A DNA stretch of 64,000 nt, from contig OX422185.1 of the NCBI GenBank assembly GCA_949130485.1, positions 18,293,353-18,357,352 on the forward strand. Direction: 5' to 3'. Positions 1 through 9,882 of this stretch are shown here, in pieces (the stretch's first letter is position 1; every line of letters starts with the position of its first letter). Source of the DNA: Agelas oroides. Lineage: Eukaryota > Porifera > Demospongiae > Agelasida > Agelasidae. Under the pieces are notes generated by a model that was not told the DNA's origin, did not search any database, and worked only from the letters and a program-made list of their open reading frames with translations. A program made the translations under genes and the position numbers.

Positions 1-182
1 TTGTATAAATCGAGTCCACCTTTCACTATGGGCCACTATGGCAGTCTGTATGATTATGTCATTCACATAGCACTAATTACTAGCTCCCCACATCACTAAT
101 TACTAGCTTCCAACCTCCTTTAAGTCCTGACCAAAGCAATGTATTTGTGTCATATGACCCAAACCAACTACGATAGTCACAA
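1..182. repeat. dispersed repeat fragment
   Basis: No gene is seen here. The first 120 bases resemble 58865-58985 (shared blocks around the words tttcactatgggcc and acttccaacctcct), so this is a fragment of a dispersed repeat next to the first upstream cassette. Confidence 0.45.
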
Positions 183-709
183 AGCCTAATCAAATTATCA
201 CAATCAGCTGATTCCACTGCTACCATATAAGGCAATAGTGGAATCTGCTCCATGTTTGGGGGGGCGTATAAGTATTGACCGTTCGAACTAGCACAAAGCC
301 AGGACTGCAGGAGAAACCTGTATCGGGTGAAGTCAGTTCCTGAGAAGTTAATCAAGTCTGAGATATTAAGTCTATCATACACAAAGAAGGTAGGAAGTTC
401 AAGTAAATTAACCACTAGTTTCTCATCTCTGTCCGTGCCCACTTCAACTGTCTGTGCAGGCATTTTTAACTAAAACTTTGGTGCGCAGGGTTTCGGTAAC
501 GATTGATTGGCACTAATTTATACATGCTATGGCTATGCATATAAAGTATAGCAAACGTAATTGTTAGTTTCTCATCCTATTAAATATCCACACTAGGGAC
601 GGTAGTGGGGAGGTTTTTTTTAATTGTTAAAAATTTTCAAAAATAACTTTTGCCAAACCTGGTAGTGTAGTTTTATTTTGTAACTTTTATTTTCAGGTCT
701 TAAATAACA
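183..709 (+). promoter_or_regulatory. upstream cassette 1: putative promoter, non-coding first exon and 5'UTR intron of kinase gene 1
   Basis: This block recurs, with divergence, upstream of the other kinase genes (12051-12579, 22187-22599, 39909-40150 plus 40728-40813) and in two orphan copies. Its core starts near the words ccactgctaccatataaggc. A conserved block ends gggtttcg|gtaac (donor GT at 496-497). A pyrimidine-rich acceptor, cttttattttcag, ends at 696, 13 bases before the ATG. I read this as a non-coding exon spliced to a short leader joined to the coding exon. The splice sites are seen; the promoter role is inferred from position and conservation. A minus-strand ORF at 80-463 overlaps the block but is not maintained in the other copies. 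Confidence 0.55.
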
Positions 710-2998
710 ATGGCTCTGCAGCCCCAGCCACAGTATGAGTTTCACTATCAAAGAGTTGAACTTCTCAAAACTGAGTCTCTTGGCATTGGATCGTATGGTG
801 CCGTCTGCAAGGCCATGTGTGATGACTTGCCCTGTGCTGCTAAAATCCTCCACCCCGCCCTCTTCCAGTTCACTGCCCCAGGAACTACAAGTGTTATGAG
901 AAAGTTTGAGCAAGAGTGTCGTCTTTTGAGTGCCATAAAGCACCCACACATTGTCCAGTACTTGGGCACATACCATGATCCTGAGTTGAGGCTGCCAGTA
1001 CTCTTAATGGAGTTAATGGATGAGAGTTTGACCCGATTCCTGGAGCGATCCCGCGAACCAATCCCCTATCACACTGAGGTGAATCTCTGCCACGACATAG
1101 CCCTGGCCCTCTCCTACCTCCACTCTAATGGCATCGTCCATCGTGATCTATCAAGCAACAATGTGTTGCTGATTGCAGGCAGCAGGGCCAAAGTGACAGA
1201 CTTTGGAATGGTGAAGCTTTATGATGTGAACCGCAGCACTGCCCACCTCACCCCCCTCACTCTGTGCCCAGGTACAACTGTGTACATGTCCCCTGAAGCA
1301 CTGAAAGATCGACCAGTCTATACCAACAAGCTGGACAGCTTCTCTCTCGGTGTTCTTTGTGTTCAGATCATGATCCGACAGTTTCCTGACCCTGGGGACC
1401 GTGTGATCGAAGTTGAAGATTCACGATATCCAACAGGTAAAATTGAAGTGCCTGTTCCTGAAATTGATCGTCGTCAATCCCACATTGACCTGATTGATCC
1501 CGCCCACCCCCTGCTACCAGTTGCTCTTGACTGCCTAAAGGACAGAGACAGAGAAAGGCCATCTTGTCATGAGCTTTGTGGTCGCATGTCCACACTGAAA
1601 GCATCCCCCACGTACACTGAGAGTGTGCAACTGTCTCAAGTGAGTACCAAACCAATACAAAGTGTCAACAGAGAAAGTAGAGAGAGAGAAATACAACAAT
1701 CACAACAGACCCGAGACCTTCAACAACAGCTGCACAATAAAGATGACCAACTGGAAGAGAAGGAACAAGAAAATCAGCAACACCGGCAGCAGATTCTGGG
1801 ACTACAGACTCTTCTCACTGCCAAAGATGAACAACTAGCTGGTAAAGACCACCAGCTACAACAGAAAGAAGTAGTCATGGCTGCACATCAGCAAGAGATT
1901 CAGCAGCTCAGACAACAGCTGCAATCCAGTGAGCAGGTGGCTGAAGAGATCCAACGAAACCTTCAGGAGAGAGAGAAGATGATTCAAGATCTGCAGAGAC
2001 ACGTCCTAGAACTACAACAGCAGTTGAGGCAGACAGGAGGTCAGAGACAAGAGGAAGGGGAGGCTAGTGGTGCAGCAGCAAGTGGGGGTAGCATCAAGCT
2101 GAGGTGGAGAGATGGTGGGAGGGCACCATGTGAGATGTATGGAGCAGTGTCTGCTGTGGATGGGAGTGTGGCATATTGTCAACAAGGTGGGTCCAAGAGG
2201 GTATTTGCCTACAATTCCACTAATAACAAATGGTCTGAACTTCCCGAGTGTCCTAACTATGGTTTCAGTCTAGCAGTTGTCAACAGTCTCCTCACTGCCA
2301 TTGGTGGGAAGACATCAAACCGTGAAGTTACAAACTCACTCCTCAGCCTCACTGATAATAAGTGGACAAAGTGGTTTCCTCCTATGCCAACCAAGCGCCG
2401 GTGGACCGTTGTAGTGTGCAGTGGCAGGTCTCTGGTTGTGGCAGGAGGAGTGGGTGAAGGATACAAGTACCTGAGTACTGTTGAAGTGATGGACACAGAG
2501 ACCCTACAGTGGTCCATAGCCAGCAGCCTCCCACACCCACTTTTCGCAACATCAGCAACACTTTGTGGAGACCAGGTTTATATGCTGGGAGGTTTTTATG
2601 AGAGTGAGGAAGAATCAGAGTCAGTATTCACCTGCTCACTGGCTGCCCTCCTCCAGTCTTGCCAGCCACAGTCCCTGGTAGCACAACTGAAGACTTTGTC
2701 ATTAGCTGGCAAACCTAAAGTCTGGCACCAGCTAGCTGATACCCCAGTTACCTTATCCACATGTGCCTCACTGCAGGGACGACTGCTGGCAGTGGGTGGG
2801 TGTGGTTCAGATGATGAATACACAACTGCCATTCACATGTACAACACAGCAACCAACTCATGGGAGGTCATCAGCCACATGGCAAGTCCTCGATCTCAAT
2901 GTCTAGTGGCAGTCCTCCCTCACAATGAACTCATGGTAGTGGGTGGTTGTACAGCTGGTGCCAAGACCAACTCTGTAGAAATTGCTTGGATAATTTGA
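710..2998 (+). CDS. kinase / coiled-coil / Kelch protein, paralog 1
   Basis: A 762-residue single-exon protein, probably an intracellular kinase with a protein-interaction platform. The kinase domain covers about residues 15-300: glycine loop GIGSYGAV (25-32), ATP lysine K45 in AAK, helix-C glutamate near 69, catalytic HRD 144-146 with N151, DFG 164-166 and SPE 194-196. The catalytic loop reads HRDLSSNN, with Ser where Ser/Thr kinases have Lys and without the tyrosine-kinase AAR pattern, so substrate class is uncertain; overall it looks TKL-like. Residues about 320-445 form a Gln/Glu-rich coiled coil, followed by a Gly/Ala linker. Residues about 465-762 form a Kelch propeller, with GG doublets in AIGG, VAGG, MLGG, AVGG and VVGG. 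There is no signal peptide or membrane segment. The ATG follows a putative acceptor by 13 bases and lines up with the starts of the three paralogs. All key catalytic residues are present. The biological role is unknown. Confidence 0.93.
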   Translation: MALQPQPQYEFHYQRVELLKTESLGIGSYGAVCKAMCDDLPCAAKILHPALFQFTAPGTTSVMRKFEQECRLLSAIKHPHIVQYLGTYHDPELRLPVLLMELMDESLTRFLERSREPIPYHTEVNLCHDIALALSYLHSNGIVHRDLSSNNVLLIAGSRAKVTDFGMVKLYDVNRSTAHLTPLTLCPGTTVYMSPEALKDRPVYTNKLDSFSLGVLCVQIMIRQFPDPGDRVIEVEDSRYPTGKIEVPVPEIDRRQSHIDLIDPAHPLLPVALDCLKDRDRERPSCHELCGRMSTLKASPTYTESVQLSQVSTKPIQSVNRESREREIQQSQQTRDLQQQLHNKDDQLEEKEQENQQHRQQILGLQTLLTAKDEQLAGKDHQLQQKEVVMAAHQQEIQQLRQQLQSSEQVAEEIQRNLQEREKMIQDLQRHVLELQQQLRQTGGQRQEEGEASGAAASGGSIKLRWRDGGRAPCEMYGAVSAVDGSVAYCQQGGSKRVFAYNSTNNKWSELPECPNYGFSLAVVNSLLTAIGGKTSNREVTNSLLSLTDNKWTKWFPPMPTKRRWTVVVCSGRSLVVAGGVGEGYKYLSTVEVMDTETLQWSIASSLPHPLFATSATLCGDQVYMLGGFYESEEESESVFTCSLAALLQSCQPQSLVAQLKTLSLAGKPKVWHQLADTPVTLSTCASLQGRLLAVGGCGSDDEYTTAIHMYNTATNSWEVISHMASPRSQCLVAVLPHNELMVVGGCTAGAKTNSVEIAWII

Positions 2999-3068
2999 TG
3001 AGGTGGTAGAAATGGTTTCATACAGTACACACACTATGTAAATTAAATGGGAGACCACAGTTAGGTCA

Positions 3069-3339
3069 AAGACTTAAAAAACATTAAAAATGTAAAAGGA
3101 TGTAGGGATGGCATGCCAAAAAGCATGCAAACAAGGTAGGGATGATACAATAGTGAAGGTAAATTTACAAAGCCTCATCCCTGCATCGTTTTCACATTAG
3201 TTTGAACTGTAATGTAAAAAGATGTAGGGATAGGGCTTTGTAAATTTACCCTCACTATTATATCATCCCTACCTTGTTTGCATGCTTTTTGGCATGCCAT
3301 CCCTACATCCTTTTACATTTTTAATGTTTTTTAAGTCTT
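3069..3339. repeat. near-perfect 270-bp palindrome (hairpin MITE)
   Basis: The arm beginning gacttaaaaaacattaaaaa at 3071 is mirrored by the sequence ending at 3337. The arms are almost identical over about 100 bp each and continue, with mismatches, to a central loop of about 12 bases near 3205-3216. It lies just 3' of kinase gene 1 and could fold as one long hairpin in RNA. Its terminal motifs do not match the other MITE families here. Confidence 0.85.
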
Positions 3340-3450
3340 GTTTCTGTACTTTTTTGATGTTAATCTCAGTTACAGTTAGACCTAAGAATATTTCAATTCA
3401 AAACTTGAAACGAGATTGACAATTTAGTAGTGGTTCCAAGCATATAATAC

Positions 3451-3594
3451 CTGAATGGCCAGTTCTCCAGTGCGAGTCATTATGGTGAGCACCAGCAGTG
3501 CATGGTCGTCCATGGTCATTTCTAGTGAACCCCTCAGCACTCACCTTCTCCAATAAAGGTAAAATAAATGACAGCATCTTTCCTGTTCCGGTTC
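3451..3594 (-). pseudogene. DDX21/50-like helicase exon relic, copy A (motif I)
   Basis: The minus strand encodes the Walker A exon of a DEAD-box helicase of the DDX21/DDX50 type: GTGTGKMLSFILPLLEK, then an acidic linker. The reading frame is lost before the expected PTREL motif (motif Ia), although the exon end ATTCAG|gtatt is still visible at the DNA level. The intact version of the same exon is at 15309-15445. No neighbouring exons in order were found, so this is a dead duplicated fragment. Confidence 0.75.
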
Positions 3595-3683
3595 CTATAA
3601 TTAGGGAACAAAAAACAGCTTTACAGGATAAACTCATATAGGCAAATCTGTATATGTAACTAGAAGAATGTACACACATGAGA

Positions 3684-3770
3684 GTAGCCTCGTTCCCTGG
3701 TTCTCCCCACACACACACAAATGAATAAAGCAATGAAAGCTGGGCGGAGCCTGAGAATGAGGCTATTGTG
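3684..3770. repeat. short MITE of the tagcctcgttcc family
   Basis: Ends resembling gtagcctcgttccctgg and cctgagaatgaggcta face each other in inverted orientation. This is a short member of the family that recurs about twenty times in the window. Confidence 0.55.
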
Positions 3771-3845
3771 GGTGTAATACTTTAACTTGCCTTGTTACCC
3801 TGCCACACACAGGCATTCAAACTGATCTTAGAAGCCTGCTCATTG

Positions 3846-3960
3846 AATGATTCAGCCTACACACAATAGCTCCTCAAGCCAGGTGTTCTGGGTTCAATCC
3901 CCAGTAGCTGCCAGCCTTTTCACTTTCCTCTATTTTCATCTCATAACATCTATTGCATGA
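3846..3960 (+). repeat. tRNA-derived SINE-like element, family 2, copy 1
   Basis: A pol III box-B-like word, gggttcaatcccc, is followed by a conserved body (gctgccagccttttcacttt) seen also near 15750-15870, 48950-49045 and 63705-63780. A convincing box A is not visible, so the tRNA origin rests mainly on box B and on the multi-copy nature. Confidence 0.5.
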
Positions 3961-4021
3961 GCCAAAATCTTTCAAAAACACTAAATGTTTTAGAAACACA
4001 AAGTCAATTGCTGCACGCATG

Positions 4022-4039
4022 CGCATACACACACGCACA

Positions 4040-4115
<76 letters not shown>
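4022..4115. repeat. CA microsatellite with adjacent helicase intron remnant
   Basis: About 90 bases of CA dinucleotide, impure at the left edge. Immediately right (4116-4155) lies cctcctcaatcctccctc...cttcaag, the intron end that precedes the DDX21/50 C-terminal exon on the minus strand at 5581-5625. The microsatellite and intron end were thus copied here in the opposite orientation without the exon. The long reading frames across the CA tract are artefacts. Confidence 0.9.
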
Positions 4116-4120
<5 letters not shown>

Positions 4121-4155
4121 AGATGCCATTCCCTCCTCAATCCTCCCTCACTTCA

Positions 4156-5240
4156 AGACACACACACAGGCTTTTATAACTTCACTTTTGGTATTGACTA
4201 CACTATACACAGATACTTCAAAATTAGTGGGCTCAAACAGTGAACTGAGCCTTCCTAAAATTTCTCTAACCATAAAACACCTTCACTCTACTATTCCGCA
4301 GCTGTTCTTATAAACAACTGGCTGAACCTAACACTTGTGGGTTTAGTGAGGACTCACTTCCGCTATGAATACACTGAGTAGTGTCATGAATATTGTTATT
4401 AGAGCCTTCAGCTGTGCTGGTCTTGTGACCAGAACCTCCTGAATGTACAGAAAGTGGGGTCGCTCTCTAATTGAGAGCTCCAATCAGATTCCAGGGTGTA
4501 ATTGGTGTTGAATGATGCAAACAAGTGTATTTGAGGGGCACATTTCACATTTGGTAGTTGTGGCTTGGTAGAAAATAGCAACACAATTAAATGAGAACAA
4601 AGTACCTGACTGGCCGGCTATCAAATTGGCAGGATTTTTAAATTGGTGATTGGGGACAAACTTGCCAAACTAAAACCCTTGCCAAATTTCCCAGTTATAG
4701 TGAATTTATTTGCACATTTACAGTATACAAGAATGCAGAAACGGGAGAACAATGCACCAATGAAATGCACGCTCTTATAACAGTATTCACAATAAAACTT
4801 ATGTCATACAATGTGAAACCCATAAGTGTTTCATTGAGGGACCACTTACAAACAAGCTTCATTTTGGTTTCAATATCTGCATGGATAAACACTGCCAGAT
4901 GAAATTAGCTTTTTTGTTTCTTGAATTTTCATAGAAGGCTCATTAATGGACCTAAACACCTCATGAAAGTGAAATTGAACTTTATGTTCAGTCAATGAAC
5001 ACACACTTCATCAGCAACAAATTCCAAGTCAGTCTCCTCCTCCCACACACACTTCACACCCTCTCCTCTCCTCCACTCAACACATGGGCTTGTCCAATCA
5101 CATCCTTGCAATCAAACACTGAATTATATGATACGTATTGAATGGGAAACAACCACTTGACTCCACATTCTTTCAATGTCTTTTGTGTTGGTTTACTGAT
5201 ACAGTGGACAAGATGGACAAGAGAGGGGATCAGAGGGGGG
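4156..5240. other. intergenic DNA, shared segment of the duplicated unit
   Basis: No gene seen. Parts (4300-4560 and 4680-4990) recur at 49240-50460 and partly at 16100-16720, for example the words gaatgcagaaacgggagaac and cacctcatgaaagtgaaatt. These appear to be intronic or flanking DNA of the helicase fragment carried along in segmental duplication. Confidence 0.5.
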
Positions 5241-5455
5241 AGGGAAAGATTGTGTGCATGATACGTAGGATGAAGAACGGCCGAGGAAAAGATGGAGAGG
5301 GACGGAGTAAAGGGGGGCAAAGAGGGGGAGAGGCAAAGAGGGGGAGAGAGGTAGGGAGAAAGGAAAGCGTAATATTAAGAATGAGAGGAAGGAGAAAGAT
5401 GGGGAGAAAGAGAGTAGAGGGAGGAAGGGGGAAAGGGGGAACAAGGGAAAAAGTT
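5241..5455. repeat. purine-rich low-complexity tract
   Basis: A strand-asymmetric run of GA-rich sequence (units such as gagggggagag). Reading frames through it are compositional. The right part (from about 5375) is repeated at 6295-6350. Confidence 0.7.
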
Positions 5456-5463
5456 ATGCTCAC

Positions 5464-5580
5464 CTGTTGAGCTGAGAGAAGTGATCGTGTGGATATTTCT
5501 CTCGCTCCTGATGTACAGGCAAGGGCAGCTGCCAGTGCATTGGTTGCTCCTCTCTCCTCAATGAGCTGATCAGCTGCCTT
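5464..5580 (-). pseudogene. DDX21/50-like helicase C-terminal exon, copy 1 (intact as an exon)
   Basis: The minus strand holds a 117-base, 39-codon open exon encoding ADQLIEERGATNALAAALA and ending at ATRSLL-type residues. It matches the conserved region that follows the helicase core in DDX21/DDX50 (EKLIEEKGAVEALAAALA in human DDX21, from family knowledge). It is bounded by a pyrimidine-rich acceptor ending cttcaag and a donor CAG|gtgagc, both well formed. It lies upstream, in minus-strand sense, of the motif I relic at 3451-3594, the wrong order for one gene, so it is called a relic although the exon itself is undamaged. Confidence 0.7.
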
Positions 5581-5620
5581 CTTGAAGTGAGGGAGGATTG
5601 AGGAGAGAATAGTATCTATA

Positions 5621-5625
<5 letters not shown>

Positions 5626-5674
<49 letters not shown>

Positions 5675-5687
5675 ATGCGTGTGTGTG
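5626..5687. repeat. GT microsatellite
   Basis: A GT dinucleotide tract interrupted by catgcg. On the minus strand it sits in the intron, 45 bases upstream of the acceptor of the helicase exon at 5464-5580. Confidence 0.9.
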
Positions 5688-6370
5688 GTGAGGTGGTGTG
5701 TATATGTGTTGTGGGTAAGGGAATTTGAAGGGGAGGTGAGAAGGGGAAAGGAGAGACTCACTCAGCATACAGATAGAAGCCAAGGCTGGTATGTTAGCTA
5801 CCTGAGGGTAAATAGGTACCCGTACAATGCTGTTGATCTGTTTCTTTAGCCTTAAATTTTTGGCTTGCTTGTAGCTCAGGTAGTGCAAAAAGTTTACGGT
5901 AAGACAGGCCCATTTTCACATATTTTGTGCATTTTTTTCCGGGCTATCCGCCGATATATAGATCGTGCAGATCGGTCCAGGCGTAACAAAATGTGACAAA
6001 ATTTCGTGCGGGGATGTCGATCGAGTCACGCACGACAATGTTGACAAAAGCCGTTCGTACGCCACCTAACCTTGCCTGACGCCGACCAAAAGTGGATTTT
6101 CGTGAAGTTAAGGTACCATTGTATAAAAACGAGCGCAAGTCCAGCTTGAATCGGCCATGGTTTGAGAGAGCTGTCTGTTGGAAAAGGCAGGAAGTAAGCG
6201 GCATGCTAATTACACGTTGGAATGAAGCCTCCCGGGCACTTCCTGTTCTTGCTTTAAAATCCAATTATCTGGACCGCTGGCTTAACGACTGTTAAGAATG
6301 AGAGGAAGGAGAAAGATAGGGAGAAAGAGAGTAGAGGGAGGAAGGGGGAAAGGGAAATGGTTATGCTCAC

Positions 6371-6487
6371 CTGCTGAGCTGAGTGAAGTGATCGTGTGGA
6401 TATTTCCTTCACTCATGATGTACAGGCAAGGGCAGCTGCCAGTGCATTGGTTGCTCCTCTCTCCTCAATGAGCTGATCAGCTGCCTT
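6371..6487 (-). pseudogene. DDX21/50-like helicase C-terminal exon, copy 2 (stop codon)
   Basis: Duplicate of the exon at 5464-5580, with the same length and splice borders. A base change turns the Gly codon after ACTS into TGA, so this copy is disrupted. The mutated copy sits beside an open one, as expected after tandem duplication of a fragment under little constraint. Confidence 0.75.
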
Positions 6488-6527
6488 CTTGAAGTGAGGG
6501 AGGATTGAGGAGAGAATAGTATCTATA

Positions 6528-6637
<110 letters not shown>

Positions 6638-6907
6638 TGAGGTGGTGTGTATATGTGTTGTGGGGAAAGGGAATTTGAAGGGGAGGTGAGAGGGGAAAGG
6701 AGAGACTCACTCAGCATACAGATAGAAGCCAAGGCTGGTATGTTAGCTACCTGAGGGTAAATAGGTACCCGTACAATGTTGTTGATCTGTTTCCTTAGCC
6801 TGCCAAATTGTACACATTTTTACTTCTTACAAATCATTAATTTATTTGTATATACCACATTTCTTAGAATATTTGGTAGTTTAAAAATGAAATATTATAT
6901 TTACATT

Positions 6908-7370
6908 AACAAAGTTGAAATTCATAGAGATGCTTATCACAACCACCAGATTCCACTGCTACCATATAAGGCAACATTGAAATCTGTTGCCTGTTTGGGG
7001 GTGTGTCAGTACTGCCAGTTTGAACTAGCACAAAGTCAGGACTGCAGGAGCAACCTGTATCAAAGAACTCGTGTGAAGTCAGTTCCTGAGAAGTGAATCA
7101 AGTCTGGTCTATCATACACAAAGAAGGTAGGAAGTTCAATAGATTTAGGCACAAGTAAAATTAATTGTTAGTCTCTCATCCCCGTCTATGCCCATTTTAA
7201 CTGTCCATGCAGGCTTTGTTTTAACCTAATTAACTTTGGTGGGCAGGGTTTTGGTAAGTTTTTCTGAATATGATTACTAATTTTAAAAATAAAATTAAAA
7301 TCCCAACTACCATCCCTAGTGTGGATAATTAATAGGAATAATTAAGTATGCTTAGCTTTGCAGGCATAGC
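6908..7370 (+). promoter_or_regulatory. orphan upstream cassette (no kinase gene follows)
   Basis: A copy of the kinase upstream cassette: gaaattcatagagatgctta near 6917, ccactgctaccatataaggc near 6954, and a conserved exon end ggcagggttttg|gtaagt near 7230-7248 with a consensus-like donor. The intron part runs to gcttagctttgcag, where a MITE (7371-7985) interrupts it. No kinase coding exon follows, so this marks a lost gene copy or a transposed promoter. Confidence 0.6.
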
Positions 7371-7985
7371 TAGCCTCATTCCCAGGTCTTGTGCATGTTC
7401 GTCGCTTGCAGTACGAAATTTGTGCGAAAGGCCTGGTCCATTTTATCACGTGATGTGTGTCACAGACATATTTTTATGTCACACCCAGCATACAGCGGTA
7501 CAGCAAATATCGCCATGTTGCAGAGATAAGCACAAATTGAGTTGGAAGAACGTAACAAAGGCCACACACATACGATAGACTAAAATAGTAAACTAGAGAT
7601 GAAGAAGACGAGGAGCCAGAATCTAGGCTTAACCTAGTAACACGATGTGGCCATCAAGTTCAAATCTCACCCCCAAGAGAACCTGGAGTTCAGTGCTACA
7701 AGGTATTTGATTTATATGTCTAATATCCAGCTAAATATGGCAGCTTGTGCTCTTTCACTGCCGAGACTTTTAGCACTTGGGTAATTTCGCACACGAACCA
7801 TCGCTGTGATCTATGGGGCCTCTTTCAATGCTGAACAGTGCGCTAGTTCATCTATGACATCATTGATTTCAGGAGAATGGACGTGACGTAGGCTGCGTCA
7901 CCCATCACGTGATAAAATGGAGCAGGGAATCTGCACGAATTTTGTGTTGCAAGTGACAAACGTGCAAGGCCTGGGAACGAGGCTA
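7371..7985. mobile_element. MITE of the tagcctcgttccc family with about 90-bp inverted ends
   Basis: The left end tagcctcattcccaggtctt and the right end aaggcctgggaacgaggcta are inverted copies. The similarity continues inward through ccattttatcacgtgat on both sides. The interior shows no transposase; a small ORF at 7348-7578 crosses the left end and is not credible. Confidence 0.8.
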
Positions 7986-8142
7986 ATGTATAGCCACACT
8001 TTAAAAAAGGGCATGTGTTAACATACAAGGAGAGCCTTCAAACTTCATATTCTTTACAAAGTTTCCCTATTGGATAATCAAAGTGTTGCCACTGATAAAA
8101 TATGAAGTTACTGTGGCAACCATGCACAACAGGGGGTTACTT

Positions 8143-8640
8143 TAGTACTGTAGTCTCACGAAAGAGTGCCCACCCCCTATTTTTGGCCCAATTTCCTGTT
8201 TATGGTCAAAGTTTACTCGAGTGTGCGTCCAGCCTGGAGCGAGCTTCACGTGGCTATTGGAGTGCAACCGAGAAGCACAGCCTCAAGCGCTATGCATATC
8301 TGAGGTAAGAAACTTCGTCAACAAAGGTTATTACAAAGCAGCTTGCGTAGACAGACGCAGCTAATGCGGCATGCACTGCGAGCTACACTATGCTCATAGT
8401 GACATCATGCCGTTCAGAGTGTAGAGTTCCGTCAGCACTTGACTTCAAAGCCGCTGGTGGTTCCGTTGTACGTTATTGTTTGTCCAATTATTTGCTTCGA
8501 GGGCATCGAGTCACTGTAAACATGACATGGGCGCCATTTAGTGGTTAAATGCGGAGACACTCGAAAGAGCGCCCATCCCCCTGTTTGGCAGGATCGTAAG
8601 GTGCTCTGTCCATGAGCGCTCTTTCATGAGACTACAGTAT
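8143..8640. mobile_element. inverted-repeat element, actgtagtctcacgaaagag family
   Basis: The left end actgtagtctcacgaaagag and the right end ctctttcatgagactacagt are inverted. Related single ends occur near 33270-33312 and at both ends of the insertion near 40397-40727. The interior is non-coding. Confidence 0.65.
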
Positions 8641-9158
8641 TGCCATACGTGCATTTGCAGATAATTCTAGCATATGTACGTACAAACACTCCCCATGCCA
8701 CTGTAAGAAAATCAGAGATTGATTTAACCCATGATGGGCCATCTCAGTTGTAGTTTGGCCTGATCCAGGCCCAGGCCTTGGACCAACTCCCACCTTTTGC
8801 CATGGTTTAGGGATTTTTTCCTTTGTCTGCTCAAGGTTCCAATAAAGCATGAATACTTCCACGCAAATTTAACAATACATGACTGAGTTTAATCCTATAG
8901 TACATAAATATTTGCCTGAGTCCAGCCAATAATCAGAGAGTCGGTATATTCTGTATGTGTGGATGGTGCGGACGTGCAATATATGCAATACTTAATAAAA
9001 TTTCGATGATTATTTTTTTAAGCTCTGTCAGTACAGTTCTGTGTTGGTCAGTTGTCATGTGATCGAAATCAGGAAATCAGCTTCACAAAGCACTCGAAGG
9101 ATTGTACAGAGAGTGGTTGGCCTTCATCAGATTCTAGCTGGCAATGTTACACATAATT
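8641..9158. other. intergenic, homologous to 18836-18960 and 20020-20180
   Basis: No gene seen. Words such as taatcctatagtacataaat and the gagtccagccaataat block show that this spacer and the spacer between genes 2 and 3 are copies of one ancestral segment. Confidence 0.55.
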
Positions 9159-9163
9159 GTTAC

Positions 9164-9822
9164 GTGCATCTCAGCATCTGGTCTTCTTTGGTGGTCCTAG
9201 TAGTGTACCGGTGCACCTCAGTACCTGGTCTTCTTTGGTGGTCCTAGTAGTGTACCGATGCATCTCAGCATCTGGTCTTCTTTGGTGGTCCTAGTAGTGT
9301 ACCTGTGCATCTCAGCATCTGGTCTTCTTTGGTGGTCCTAGTAGTGTACCGGTGCATCTCAGCATCTGGTCTTCTTTGGTGGTCCTAGTAGTGTACCAGT
9401 GCATCTCAGCATCTGGTCTTCTTTGGTGGTCCTAGTAGTGTACTGGTGCACCTCAGTACCTGGTCTTCTTTGGTGGTCCTAGTGGTGTACCGGTGCATCT
9501 CAGTATCTGGTCTTCTTTGGTGGTCCTAGTAGTGTACCAGTGCACCTCAGTACCTGGTCTTCTTTGGTGGTCCTAGTGGTGTACCGGTGCATCTCAGCAT
9601 CTGGTCTTCTTTGGTGGTCCTAGTAGTGTACCAGTGCATCTCAGCATCTGGTCTTCTTTGGTGGTCCTAGTAGTGTACCAGTGCATCTCAGTACCTGGTC
9701 TTCTTTGGTGGTCCTAGTAGTGTACCGGTGCATCTCAGTATCTGGTCTTCTTTGGTGGTCCTAGTAGTGTACCAGTGCATCTCAGCATCTGGTCTTCTTT
9801 GGTGGTCCTAGTAGTGTACCAG
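9164..9822. repeat. 47-bp minisatellite, 14 copies
   Basis: The unit ggtcttctttggtggtccta plus a variable stretch (gtgcatctcagcatct or gtgcacctcagtacct) repeats every 47 bases. Copies differ by a few recurring substitutions that occur in patterns, indicating homogenisation of unit variants. Confidence 0.95.
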
Positions 9823-9882
9823 CGCAATATTCATGTGCTATGAATACCCAGAGTTCATGCAGTATTCATTTCTTAATCGCAG

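Noticed and set aside
80-463. 127-codon minus ORF in cassette 1 and a 148-codon one at 11852-12298
   Set aside because: They overlap the upstream cassette, but the frame is not kept in the other cassette copies, and one is fused to a MITE.
620-976. Recurring minus-strand ORF starting MVCAQVLDNVW opposite each kinase N-terminus
   Set aside because: A shadow of the conserved kinase coding strand; it appears in several paralogs only because the plus strand is conserved.
3953-4313. ORFs rich in HTHTHT or CVCVCV
   Set aside because: Translations of CA/GT microsatellites (also near 5600, 6500 and 15900); no sequence outside the repeat supports a protein.
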